Assembly: GCA_016719855.1 (NCBI GenBank) | Contig: JADJYH010000001.1 | Location: forward strand, 1 to 64,000 | Length of the DNA: 64,000 nucleotides | Direction of reading: 5' to 3' | Source of the DNA: Saprospiraceae bacterium | Lineage (GTDB): Bacteria > Bacteroidota > Bacteroidia > Chitinophagales > Saprospiraceae | In this document: positions 40,001-50,646 of the stretch, piece by piece | Position numbering within the stretch: the stretch's first letter is position 1 | How the letters are laid out: every line of letters begins with the position of its first letter | Translations under genes and position numbers: made by a program | The notes under the pieces: model-generated | What the model saw: the letters and a program-made list of their open reading frames with translations, nothing else | Databases searched by the model: none | What the model was told of the DNA's origin: nothing

Positions 40001-43000
40001 ATGCACACTACCTTTTGGACGATACTTCTGTCCACCTTGATTATTCCACTATTTTCACAAACACAGATTTCGGGCATTATCAACCAATACGCCAAGGTCA
40101 ACGACGTTGAGCCATGCGAGGCTCGACTGACCGTTTCCGATGGCTCGTTTTTCGAGGCGGGCGACCAGGTTTTGTTGATTCAGATGAAAGGTGCAACCAT
40201 CAACACCTCCAACTCAGGCAGTTTTGGCAATATCGAAGACTTGGGCGTGGCAGGTTTCTATGAAAGAAACGAGGTGCTCTCCGTTTCGGGCAACGACGTT
40301 TATTTGAAAAATGAGTTGCTGCATCCTTACAGCCCAGCGAATTCTTTGCAATTGGTGACAGTGCCGTCATATACTAATGTGGAAATCGTTGGTGACCTAA
40401 TGGCCCAACCCTGGGACGGCCAGACTGGTGGGGTTTTGATTTTGGAAGCCGCCAATATTGATTTCCAAGCATCGATTGACGTAAGTGGTGTAGGATACCG
40501 TGGGGCAATACAGGCAGAAGTTGTTAGTGATTGCAGCTTTCTGACCAACGCCGATGGGTTTCACTATACGACCACCAATTGGCGAGGCTCTCCCAAGGGG
40601 GAAGGCATCGCCGATTTTGTGCAAGACAAGGAACATGGCCGGGGCGCACAGGCAAACGGCGGCGGTGGCGGCAACGACCACAATAGCGGCGGCGGCGGCG
40701 GCGGAAACATGACGACAGGCGGCAATGGCGGCAAGCAAAGTGTTGGTGGCTTTGGCTGTGATGGTGACTATCCCGGCAGGGGAGGCAAAGCTTGTCCTGA
40801 CGAAACTGGCCGCATTTTCATGGGCGGCGGCGGCGGCTCTGGACACTTCGACGATACCGGTGCGGGCAGTTCGGGCGCCAACGGTGGCGGTATTGTCATT
40901 ATTTCTGCTGAAACTATTGAAGGTAACGGCTTCTCCATATTTGCCAATGGCAACAAACCAACCATCGCTGGCGGTGATGGCGCAGGTGGGGGCGGTGCAG
41001 GTGGAACAATTTTGCTAAAAGCCAATTCCATGTCTGGCGGCCTAAACATTGAAGCAAAAGGTGGAGGCGGTGGTGATGTTAACAACTCAGCAGACCGTTG
41101 CAACGGTGCAGGTGGCGGCGGGAGTGGCGGCAGGCTTCTTACCAACTTGAGCAATTTGACCCAAATCAACTTGGATGGCGGCCAACCAGGGGTAAACACA
41201 GTTGCATCCGGCCAATGCAACGGCCCCTCCAACGGTGCCGAGGCAGGAGAAGCGGGCACTCAAGCCAATCTTGTGGCTATTCCCGTTTCACAAAATGAAA
41301 TTATAGCAGTTGAAATAATCGAACAGCCAACTGATGTTCTCGCTTGCGTTGGGCTTCAAGTGGACATCAATTTTGAAGTTCAGGGCAACTACCTCGAATA
41401 TCAATGGCAGTTGAACACAGGTTCTGGCTGGCAAAATGTCTCGAATTCGTCCATTTATGCTGGCTACTTGTCCCCTGACCTAACTGTTTTTAACGTGGTG
41501 CCGGCCATGGATGGGTTTCAATACAGATGCTTGGTCTCTAGCCCATGCATTTCAGCTTTTTACTCGAACGAAGTCACCCTTGAATTGACGAGCCTGCCCG
41601 AAGCAGCGTTCATCAGCATTCCGTTGGGAAATGGGAGTTACGAATTTCAAAACAACTCCCTCAACGCTACCTCTTTTGTTTGGGATTTCGGGGATGGGAC
41701 AACGAGTGACGAACCTAATCCCACACACCTCTATGCAGATTTTGGTAGCTACATGGTCACATTGACGGCGACAGGGCCATGTGGCGAGGACGTCCAAACC
41801 TTCAATTTGAATGTCACAACCGTTCCCACCGCAAGTTTTTCCTTTCAAAACACTGGTTTGTGCGCTCCGCAATTGATGCAGTTTACCAACCTCTCATCCA
41901 TTAATGCTACCGGATTTGAGTGGATGTTCCAGGGCGGAAACCCCAGTGTTTCTTTCGACGCTAATCCCGAAATTGCTTACAATATTCCCGGCTTGTTCGA
42001 TGTGACATTGATTGCGTTTAATTCAGCGGGAAGCGATACCTTCAGCTTGGTGCAAGCCATTGAAATAGGTGGGCCACCGGTGGCCGATTTCGACCTTTCG
42101 GTGTCAAATTTGACGGTCAACTTCCTCAATTTAAGCCTAAATGCCAGCAACGGATTCCTCTGGGATTTTGGCGACGGTACCACTTCCGACGAGGAAAATC
42201 CAGTACACTCCTATGCCTCACAAGCGATTTTTGAGGTAACCTTAACCGTCTTCAACGACTGTGGCCAAGCGACCATCTCCCAATCGGTACCCACGGGAGC
42301 GCTGCCATTGGCGCATTTTTCGGCGGATTTTACAAGTGGCTGCACTCCGATGACTGTCCATTTCCAGAACCAATCCTCAGGAAGCAACCTCAGCGGATTT
42401 TGTGGGAATTTCCGGGTGGCACACCTACTTTTCAACAGTAGAAAATCCTACGGTAATCTACGCTCAACCGGGGCTTTACCCCGTCTTGCTGACTGTCACG
42501 AATTCGCTGGGCAGCCATACACTTGAGCAACTTGATTTTGTGGAAGCCCACCTTACGCCCGAAGCCAATTTCAGTTTTTTGGTGGATGAAAAAACGGTTT
42601 ACTTCAGCAACTCAAGCATCGGGGGCACTTATTACAACTGGGATTTTGGCGATGGCAATACCAGCCAAGCCGTAAATCCGGTACACGAATACACCAGCGC
42701 TGGCACTTACGATGTAGCCTTGACCACCGGGAACCTAAATTGCGGAAGCGCCATTGCTTACCAAGTTTATCTGGAGCCTTCGGCAACGGGTGAGGTTGGG
42801 CAAACGATGCAAATGCTGATTTATCCGAACCCTGCCAAGGAGTTTTTCACGGTTTATTTGCCCCGAAATGGCCGACCGGCCACCAAACTGCGACTGCTCG
42901 ATTCAATGGGTAGGACTTGTCAAGTTCTTGATTTTCAAGAAGATAGCATGGAAGTGGAAATGCTGGGTTATTCTCCTGGTGTCTATTTTATTGAAATTTC

Positions 43001-43043
43001 GAGCAATGAAGGGACTGTTATTTCAAAACTGGTTAAGCTGTGA
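40001..43043 (+). CDS. Secreted Gly-rich and PKD-domain surface protein with T9SS type A tail (two one-base breaks)
   Basis: Signal peptide (MHTTFWTILLSTLIIPLFSQ). Residues about 30-190 form an unfamiliar beta-rich domain, followed by a glycine-rich region (about 200-390, GGGGGNDHNSGGGGGGN and similar, interspersed with Cys). Then comes an Ig-like domain and several PKD domains with the WDFGDGTTSDE.NP.H.Y signature. The T9SS type A tail begins IYPNPAKEFFTVYLP and ends GVYFIEISSNEGTVISKLVKL. The frame breaks near 42400. Adding one T to GATTTTGTGG and one T to ACTTTTCAAC restores SGFLWEFPGGTPTFSTVENP and joins the two halves, so I treat it as one intact gene of about 1010 residues. It ends convergently, overlapping the CHAT gene by 11 bp. 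Confidence 0.85.
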
Positions 43044-46000
43044 TGGGAATCCGTTTTTTCCGTTTTTTGAAGAAAGCAAAAGCCGCAATTCCCAATGCCG
43101 CAACAACTCCCCAACCCCAGATTGGCATTCCATCGTCCTCGATGGGAGCCATGTCCCCGACCGGAATAAAGGCAGCCCAGTAGAGTGGGTGGGAGGCGTT
43201 TGAACCTTTTCGCCTTTTCAAAAATTTCAATTTCGCTTGCCGCAATGCCCTATCTTTCGAGTCGCCCGCCTTCAGGTTCTCGTAAAAAAGCTGCATGATT
43301 TCAGAGGAGGCAAAGTCGTCAATGCTCCAGAGCGTGGTCACGATGCTGGCCGCCCCGGCGTAGGAAAAGCCCCTCGCCAAACTGACGATGCCCTCGCCCC
43401 GCTGCAATTCGCCAATGCCCGTCTCACATGCACTCAGCACGACGAGCGCCGCCTTGATTCGCATGGAGTAAAGGTCTTTCACAAAAACCAGCTCGTTTTC
43501 AACGGAATCAATCGTCTGGAAGAATGCCAGGTAGGAATATTCACCGTGTTCATCGTTGGATTTTGCATGGACGGCCAAGTGCAAGATGCCCGCATCAGGC
43601 GCAGCTCGCAAAAAGTTTTGCTCCGTGGCCGCCGAGTCTAGGTAGATTTTTCCACCCATGATTCGTTGGATGTTCACGGCTTCCGGCTTGTTATACTTCA
43701 AGTTGCCAAGCACGGCACGCCAAGGGTCGTTACTCCGCAAATTCAGGGAATCGCCGACGTAGGAGGGAGCAAACCCCACGAAGCCGCCCTGCTTCCAACT
43801 GGCGTTCCTGCTAACCATTTCCTTGTGCAGTGTGGCTGAATAGCTGTAGCTGAATTGGAAATGTTTTATCAAGTAATCGTGCGTATCAAAACTTCCATAA
43901 TCATCTGGCGGTGAGGCCAAGAGTGCATCGAAAGGAAGGTAGCCAAGCATCCCACCTGGCAGGATAACCACCTGATTGCCAGTTAATTGTGAGCGTATTG
44001 GTTCGAAGATGAGTTGATAGAGTTCGAAACCGAGGTTGGCGTATTTTTGGCTCAAGAATTCCACTTCCTTGCCCGCCGGATTGTATTGGTAAATGCTGTT
44101 TCGGAACTCTTCCACCCATACTTCCAGCGGAAATTCCTTGGGCATGGTCACCACTTCAAATTTTTTCTCCGCAATGACGAAGGCAAAAATGTTTTCCTCC
44201 CCAACAAAATAGCCGACCATGTTCTGCCCAGGCCGCAACAGTTTTTCTTGGATTTCCGGCACTTTGACCACTTCTGGCGCATATTTCAGGGTAAAATAGC
44301 GAGGGTAATCCACCCGTAGGGCTGCCATCATCCGGGCGTATTTTTGTTGAAGGTCAAAGACTTGGTTGTTCAGTGCTGCCAATCTTTGCTGGTCTGCGGC
44401 TGCACCTTTCAATTGTTCCTCGAACACTTGTTTTTCAAAAAATGCCAAGTCAATTTTGGCCTTCCGCTCGGCCTCCAACAGGCTGTCGGGCAGCTCAGAA
44501 AACCTTCCAGCATGGACTGATTGCAGTGCTTCCAACAGCAGTGTGGCGTTGCTTCTCTCCTATTTTGTAGGTTGCGTCAGCTTCGTCGAGCCATTTTCGA
44601 AATTTGGATTCGGCATAAAAACCTTGCAGCAGCTTTCCTTTCTTCTCCAAGATTTCCAGCAGGGTAAGCGGCGAATCTACTTTGTCAAAACTAAACCCAT
44701 TCGCTTTTGTGTAGCCGAGCGACAGCATTGCCGAGTCACAGTAGGACAGGGCAAGCTCAGTTTCATCTGCACTGGCAAGGGCCAGTTTGCAATAAATCTG
44801 GGCAATGTCGGGGTGCTGGGTTCCGAGGATTTCCTTGGTAATCAGTAGTGCTTGCTGGAAATTTTGGCCTGCCTGTTTAAAATTGGATTTTAACAAAAGG
44901 ACATTCCCGATGCGGGCAAGCGAGTTGGCTATGTCCAGGTCCTGCTTGTCGGGATGCTTACGCACCACGCCAAGTGCCTCATTGTAGAATTTCAAAGCCG
45001 ACTGATAATTGCCCAATTTTTCAAAATAATAGCCCAGGTCGTTTTTGTACTCCGCAAAATCTGCCGGATCGCCTGCTGGCAACGTTTCAAAAATCAGGAT
45101 GGCTTTGTTGTACCATTCGTATGCCTTGTCAAAATCCTTTTTCAGGAGGTAGGTGTCGCCGAGGTAATTGCAGGTGCGGGCAACGAGATGGTTGTTTTGC
45201 CCGAAAAACTTAAGCCGGATGCCGTAGGCTTTTTGAAAGAACGCTAGGGCCTTGTTGATGTCACCCCGACTTAGCAGCAAATTGCCCGAGTTGGCGTAAA
45301 TATTGGCGACGTCAGGGTGGTTTTGCCCAAGGTCTTTTTCAGTGATTTTTAAGGCATTTTCAAAGTTCTCGAGCGCTGTTTGGTAATCGCCACGTACGTT
45401 GGCCACTGCTCCAAGGTTGTTGTAAAGTGCAGCGAATTCGGGGGTGGTTTTTGGCAGCATCTTGTTGTAAACTAACAAGGCCGTGTCAAAATACGATTTT
45501 GCTTCATCGTAACGGTCGAGCCGCAGGCATGCTGTTCCAAGGTTGATGTAGTTGTTGCCAGTAGCAAGGTCGAAAAGGCCAAGTTCGGCCCGGTTGTAGT
45601 TGAGCGCCTCCTTGTAATGCTCGAATGCCAGTACATAATCGCCCATGTTTTCATGGATGATGCCGATATTGTTCAGGTTTTCAGCCACGCCGGGCAGGTT
45701 CATGCGCCGATTTATGGACAGGCTCTTATTTAGGTAGTTAAGGGCCAGTTCGTATTTTCCGGTGGTTAGGAGGTAAATGCCGTAGCTGTTGTAAGCTTTC
45801 GCAAGCTCGGGGTGGGTGGGGTAGAGGTGCTTTTCCGCCACTTCAACGGCTCTTTTTAAGTTGAATTCACCTTCGTTAAACTTGCCCTCTCTTCTGTAAT
45901 AAATACCTATGCCACGGTAGGCAGATGCAATTTTTTCAAATGGCACTGGCCTTTGGTTTTGGTAAATATTCAATGCTTTTTTGCGAAAAAGGATGGCCTT

Positions 46001-46132
46001 CGTGTTATCAGGGATTTTGCTCAGGCTGTCTGCTACTACCTCATACTTTTTGGCTAAGGCAAGTTCCGAACCTTGGCCTAGCAGCAGGTTGGCCATCAAA
46101 AAAAGCGTAAGGGTGGTAAGCGTTTGTTTCAT
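43033..46132 (-). CDS. Exported TPR-CHAT caspase-like protease (one frameshift)
   Basis: Signal peptide (MKQTLTTLTLFLMANLLLGQ), about ten tetratricopeptide repeats (residues about 60-430; for example AKAYNSYGIYLLTTGKYELA, NNLGAVANVRGDYQTALENF), a helical linker, then a CHAT domain. The CHAT dyad is visible: His in LHLAVHAKSN (codon 43567-43569) and Cys in LSACETGIG (codon 43426-43428). The C-terminus has a membrane helix (WGWGVVAALGIAAFAFF) and a basic tail. CHAT proteins are caspase-like cysteine peptidases usually regulated by partner domains. A one-base shift near 44545 separates TPR and CHAT halves; correcting it gives ERSNATLLLEALQS and a protein of about 1030 residues. Location is probably periplasmic or surface, anchored at the C-terminus. 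Confidence 0.85.
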
Positions 46133-46174
46133 GTTCCTACGAGGACAGTATGTCGTTCAGGGGGCTGATTTTTC

Positions 46175-47755
46175 TTAAAATGTTGAATATCTGGCAGTTG
46201 CAATCAACGTGCCTTCTTGGTCAAAAATTGCAAGCTGCACTAACCCAACGCTTTTTTCCTCAAAATCAAGGGTTGTAAATTGACCGCCAACTACTTTTTG
46301 CTGGTGAAAAAGTCGGCCAGATTCATCGAAAACTTTCAGCAAAACGGCATGCTTAAAGCTGGTCAAATCCAATGTGATGGCACCATCCGTAGGGTTCGGG
46401 AAGACCGATAATGAAGGTGGAGCAAAATTGGTATCCCTTGCAACCGAGTAATTGTCAGAAACCAGTTGGATTTCAAAAAACATGCTATCGCCTTGCAAAA
46501 GATTGATTTCCAAGGTCTTAGTTGAATAGCCTGCTTGCGTAGCTATCAGTGTGTAGCTTCCCTCCAGCATTCCTCTTTTAAAAAAACCGGTCAATCCCGT
46601 GTCAAGCGTATCCTGTAATTCCGCGATTTCGACTGAAGCGTTTAGCAGCGGAATCCCGGTCAGGCTGTCCTTCAAGACGCCATAAATCCTGGCCGCCCGT
46701 GTGTTGTTGAAAGCCCAGACGTAAAGCCCGTCCGTCCGGTTTCCTCCGATTATTTTGCCCGAAGGAAAATAGGGGCAAGCCGACCAGAGTCCATTGAACC
46801 CACCACTTTGGCCAGGCCAGGTGTCGTAATACCCGACTTCCACTGGAACTGTTGCGTCGGCGATGTCAAGCACCCTCATCCCCTCCGTGTTGTGGGAGAC
46901 GAAGCAAAACTCGCCTCTGACGTAGGGGTTGTGGGCGAGGCTGGACGAATTGGCGGTGTACTGGGCTACTTCGAAGGCATTTTCAACGTCTTCGATATTG
47001 AAAACCCTGGCAGGGTAGCCGTCCTGTTCATCGGCTACAATCAGGAATCGGCCATCCTCCGTCGTTGAAGAACTGTGAGTGTTTTTTCCGTTGTAAACAA
47101 TGGTTCCAACGATAGCAGGGCTTGTTTTATCTGTAATGTCAACGATGTCAATTTTCGTCTCATAAATAGCTGCCGCAAACATCAAGTTGCCACGGATATG
47201 TGCATCGTGGATATAGTAGCCGGGCGCATAAACGCCTACCTCCACAGGGGTTTCAGGCTCGGAAACATCAAGGATGTGAACGCCTTGCGTCGTGGATGTC
47301 CCCATGACGTAAACAAACGGTTCGTCGTTGTCAATTGCCTTTTGGATAATATGGCCCGTGGTAAAAGTAGCTGTGTAGTTCGTAACTAGGTGCAAACTGT
47401 CAGGCAAAAAACTCAGGTCTATCACTTGCATGCCATGACCTGTGCCTTGCACGTCGGTGACAACGTAAGCGTAATGTCCGATGACCGTGATTTCCCGCCA
47501 ATTGGTAATTGGACCTGGCACAAAGCCAAGCTCAGTGAGGTCGCAAGTGTCACTGATGCAATAAACTGCGGTACCAGTTTTTGCGCCGACGAGCGCAAAT
47601 TCCGTGCTATCAGGTGCAATGTATGCCCATGAGCCTGAATAGCGGGTGTCGCCTCTGTTCACCTGCCCAAGAAGCTCAACGTTTAGTGCGTTTTGCCCAC
47701 TTGCCCAATTTGAAAAAATGAAAATAATATAAAAACAGTTGCAGCAATGGCGCAT
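46175..47755 (-). CDS. Choice-of-anchor B family (LVIVD-type) secreted protein with T9SS type A tail
   Basis: A 526-residue protein with an N-terminal signal segment (FYIIFIFSNWASGQ). Propeller-like LVIVD repeats follow: YVVTDVQGTGHGMQVIDLSFLPDS, VHILDVSEPETPVEVGVY, IDIVDITDKTSPAIVGTI, MRVLDIADATVPVEVGYY. The stretch ACPYFPSGKIIGGNRTDGLYVWAF is typical of choice-of-anchor B proteins. A carboxypeptidase-regulatory-like module (ASVEIAELQDTLDTGLTGFF) and a T9SS type A tail (VFPNPTDGAITLDL...) end it. Surface or secreted, function unknown. It precedes the TPR-CHAT gene on the same strand with a 42-bp gap, so the two may be co-transcribed. Confidence 0.87.
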   Translation of the reverse strand: MRHCCNCFYIIFIFSNWASGQNALNVELLGQVNRGDTRYSGSWAYIAPDSTEFALVGAKTGTAVYCISDTCDLTELGFVPGPITNWREITVIGHYAYVVTDVQGTGHGMQVIDLSFLPDSLHLVTNYTATFTTGHIIQKAIDNDEPFVYVMGTSTTQGVHILDVSEPETPVEVGVYAPGYYIHDAHIRGNLMFAAAIYETKIDIVDITDKTSPAIVGTIVYNGKNTHSSSTTEDGRFLIVADEQDGYPARVFNIEDVENAFEVAQYTANSSSLAHNPYVRGEFCFVSHNTEGMRVLDIADATVPVEVGYYDTWPGQSGGFNGLWSACPYFPSGKIIGGNRTDGLYVWAFNNTRAARIYGVLKDSLTGIPLLNASVEIAELQDTLDTGLTGFFKRGMLEGSYTLIATQAGYSTKTLEINLLQGDSMFFEIQLVSDNYSVARDTNFAPPSLSVFPNPTDGAITLDLTSFKHAVLLKVFDESGRLFHQQKVVGGQFTTLDFEEKSVGLVQLAIFDQEGTLIATARYSTF

Positions 47756-47917
47756 CGGAGGTGTAGTTTTTTACAAAATGAAATTCAAAGCGAAAGTAGC
47801 GAATTGCCAGACAAATGCAGCGTTAAGCTGAATCATCCGCATTTTTCAATCAAAAAACAAAATTATCCAGCAACTTTGCGCAACAAATTTTTTCAAAAAA
47901 TCTAAACCAGCAAGCGC

Positions 47918-48852
47918 TTGAAAGTACTCGTAACCTGTCCACCGATGCTCCGCCTGATTGATGAGTTCCGGCCCGAATTTGAGTCAAAGAGCATCGAACT
48001 TGTAACGCCCAACGTGGTGCAAACCTTGACTGAAGAAGAACTGATGGACATCCTGCCTACGGTGGATGGCTGGATAATTGGCGATGACCCGGCAACAGAA
48101 CAAGTTTTTCAGGCTGGCAAAAACGGCAACCTAAAAGCTGCAGTAAAATGGGGCGTAGGGGTGGACAACGTAGACTTCGAAGCGTGCAAGAAGTTGGGCA
48201 TCCCAGTCACCAACACCCCTCTGATGTTCGGTGAAGAAGTGGGAAGTTTGGCCACCCACTACGTCATCGGCTTGGCTAGGCAAACTTTCCTGATAGACAG
48301 GGGCGTTCGGGCAGGCCAGTGGCCTAAACCTCCGGGCATTTCACTAATGGGCAGAACCGTTGCGCTAATTGGATTTGGTGACATCGGCAAATCAACAGCC
48401 AGGATGCTAACTGCTTTTGGACTTGATGTCAATGTGTACGACCCATTCGCTAGTCGAACGGACGAAGACGAGATGAAATTCCGGTTTTACACCTTTCCCA
48501 CCAAACTTGAGCTTGCTGACTTCGTGGTGGTTACCTGCTCGCTGACCTCTCAGACCAAGCACTTGATCAATGCCGAATCAATCGCCTTGATGAAGGATGA
48601 TGTGCGAATTGTCAACGTCTCAAGGGGTGGCATCATAGATGAAACGGCACTAGTTGAAGGGTTGAAATCTGGCAAGGTGCATTCCGCTGCTTTGGATGTT
48701 TTTGAAAATGAACCATTACCGCTCGATTCGCCCTTGCGTGAGCATGAACGCTGTATTTTGGAACGCACAACGGGTCCAACACAGTGGACGCCGTCCGCAG
48801 GGCCAGCCAGCAAGCCATGAAAAACTTGTTTGGTTTTTTGGACTTGGATTGA
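47918..48852 (+). CDS. D-isomer-specific 2-hydroxyacid dehydrogenase (phosphoglycerate dehydrogenase-like), one frameshift
   Basis: An NAD-dependent oxidoreductase of about 311 residues starting at a TTG at 47918. Features: GVGVDNVDFEACKKLGIPVTNTP in the substrate domain, dinucleotide motif ALIGFGDIGKST, catalytic Arg in NVSRGGIIDE and Glu in LDVFENEPL. The catalytic His lies past a break near 48755. Adding one T to GTATTTTGG restores CIFGTHNGSNTVDAVRRASQQAM and extends the frame to the stop at 48850-48852. The gene is thus likely intact. It starts a three-gene set with an SDR (11 bp downstream) and a DUF115 protein, which suggests a role in making a cell-surface sugar or hydroxyacid rather than serine. 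Confidence 0.85.
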
Positions 48853-48863
48853 AATTGATTTTT

Positions 48864-49595
48864 ATGGCAAAAAATGTATTTATTACGGGTGTGCTCGGAG
48901 GTATTGGTTCAGCATTAGCCAAGGCTTTCCGAGAGAGTGGGTTCTACGTCTTCGGTGTGGACATGCGGGAGGATTTCAACGGGCATTGCGACCGCTTCCT
49001 TCATTTCGATATCCATCAATTTGTTCGGGATGCAAGCTATCGCATCAGGTTCACCCAGATTTTTGACGAGGTCATGCCGCATTTGGATGTTTTGGTGAAC
49101 AATGCCGCTGTCCAAAAAATTGACAAATTAGAGAACATCAAGCTTGAAGATTGGCAGGAAACTCTCAACGTAAACCTAACGGGGCCGATGCTTTTGAGCA
49201 AGATTTTTTTGAACCGATTAGAAGCTAGCAACGGCAGCATCATCAATATCGCAAGCATCCACCAGCAGTTGACCAAGCCAGGGTTCATCAGCTACGCAAC
49301 TTCAAAAAGCGCCCTTGTCGGTCTCACCAAGGCAATGGCCGTAGACTTAGCGGGTCGGGTGCGAGTCAACTCCATCAGCCCTGCTGCCATCGAAACGGAT
49401 ATGCTCCGAGCTGGTTTCAACGACGATGAAACAGCGATTGACGAGCTTCGCAAAATCCACCCGGTGCAACGGATTGGCTATCCAAACGATGTGGCTAAAC
49501 TTGCGCTATTCCTGGCTTCACAGAATACGGGTTTCATTCACGGCGCTAATTTTTTACTGGATGGTGGCATCAGTTCTGTTTTGAAGGACTTATGA
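48864..49595 (+). CDS. Short-chain dehydrogenase/reductase (SDR)
   Basis: 243 residues from the ATG at 48864, which lies 11 bp after the corrected stop of the previous gene; the longer frame runs through that gene and is not used. Classical SDR: TGVLGGIGSALAKAF for the cofactor (GxxxGxG variant), LVNNAAV, catalytic Ser in NIASIHQQ, YATSK for Tyr and Lys, and DGGISSV at the end. The VDMRED segment after beta-2 favours NAD. The substrate is unknown. The context (2-hydroxyacid dehydrogenase before, DUF115 after) suggests surface-glycan precursor metabolism. Confidence 0.87.
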   Translation: MAKNVFITGVLGGIGSALAKAFRESGFYVFGVDMREDFNGHCDRFLHFDIHQFVRDASYRIRFTQIFDEVMPHLDVLVNNAAVQKIDKLENIKLEDWQETLNVNLTGPMLLSKIFLNRLEASNGSIINIASIHQQLTKPGFISYATSKSALVGLTKAMAVDLAGRVRVNSISPAAIETDMLRAGFNDDETAIDELRKIHPVQRIGYPNDVAKLALFLASQNTGFIHGANFLLDGGISSVLKDL

Positions 49596-49647
49596 TTAAG
49601 TAATTGATAATCAGTCGTTTATTTTTAAAAAGCATAAAATTTTCAAC

Positions 49648-50448
49648 ATGGCAAGACCACAGGGAGCCCTTTTTGGATTGAATCTTTTAGAAAAAAATGG
49701 GCTTGGGAAAAAATTGGAAGAAGCAACGGACTACTTCAGGTGGCGACGGAAATTTGCCAAACAGTTGCTCCATTTCAAGGATATTCACCGTGGCCAAGAT
49801 TGCTTTATTATTGGAAATGGCCCTTCGCTCAAGCACATGGACCTTGCTCCGCTGCGTGATTATTACAGTTTTGGGCAAAACAAGATTTTTTTGCTTTTTG
49901 ACAAGGTTGACCTCAACCTCAGCTACCTCGTTTCGGTCAATAAACTAGTCATTGAGCAAAGTGCTAGGGAGTTTGAGGCCATGAAATGTCCTGTCTTTCT
50001 ATCGTATAGTGCTGCAAAAGGGGTGGTTGCTGAGCAGCCAAACATTCAACGACTGCACACAATGAACCTTTGGAGCTTCTACGAAGATATTTCGCAGCCC
50101 ATCTGCGAGGGCAATACTGTAACCTTTGTTTCTTTGCAAATAGCCTACTACATGGGATTTAGTCGAGTTTTTTTGATTGGAGTTGACCACAGTTTTAAGC
50201 AAACTGGGCAATCTCACGAAACCCAAGTTTACAAAGGTGACGACGAAAACCATTTCCATCCTGACTACTTCAAGGGACAACAATGGCAATTGGCGGACGT
50301 TTACGGTTCAGAGATTTCTTACCACCTTGCCAACTATTTTTATAGGAAAGATGGTCGTCAAATTTTTGATGCGACCGTTGGTGGAAAACTGGAAGTGTTC
50401 CCGAAGATTTCCTTTGAGGAGGCGCTAAAAATGGCTAAAAAGAGGTAG
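49648..50448 (+). CDS. DUF115 / MptE-like protein
   Basis: 266 residues with the DUF115 signature CFIIGNGPSLKHMDL early, then KIFLLF...YLVSVNKLVI, GNTVTFVSLQIAYYMGFSRVFLIGVDHSF and a C-terminal helix. DUF115 proteins share the fold of archaeal 6-hydroxymethylpterin diphosphokinase. In bacteria they are often found in flagellin- or surface-glycosylation loci, so a transferase role is possible. It is the third gene of the set with the hydroxyacid dehydrogenase and SDR, 52 bp after the latter. Confidence 0.8.
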   Translation: MARPQGALFGLNLLEKNGLGKKLEEATDYFRWRRKFAKQLLHFKDIHRGQDCFIIGNGPSLKHMDLAPLRDYYSFGQNKIFLLFDKVDLNLSYLVSVNKLVIEQSAREFEAMKCPVFLSYSAAKGVVAEQPNIQRLHTMNLWSFYEDISQPICEGNTVTFVSLQIAYYMGFSRVFLIGVDHSFKQTGQSHETQVYKGDDENHFHPDYFKGQQWQLADVYGSEISYHLANYFYRKDGRQIFDATVGGKLEVFPKISFEEALKMAKKR

Positions 50449-50612
50449 CGCCAAAAAATAATTTTCATTTTTATTCCATTCATTTTAAAAATAATATTCT
50501 GTAAGCCCCTCGGAATAGCTTGTTTGAAAAGGAGGATTTCTGTAAATCGTGAGCTTGTGATTTGCAGGTAATATTTAATGTGATTGGGTTTTATATTCTA
50601 AAGAAGGAGATG

Positions 50613-50620
50613 TATTTTTG
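50613..50620 (+). promoter_or_regulatory. -7 element (TATTTTTG) for the LytTR regulator gene
   Basis: Perfect TAnnTTTG, 27 bases before the ATG at 50647, giving a leader of about 20 nt. No clear -33 element is visible at the normal distance. Confidence 0.5.
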
Positions 50621-50646
50621 CATCAAACTCATCACTTACACACAGA

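Noticed and set aside
42390..42450. Programmed frameshifting in the PKD protein
   Set aside because: Two separate one-base losses in T runs are needed, and similar breaks occur in unrelated genes, so sequencing error is simpler.
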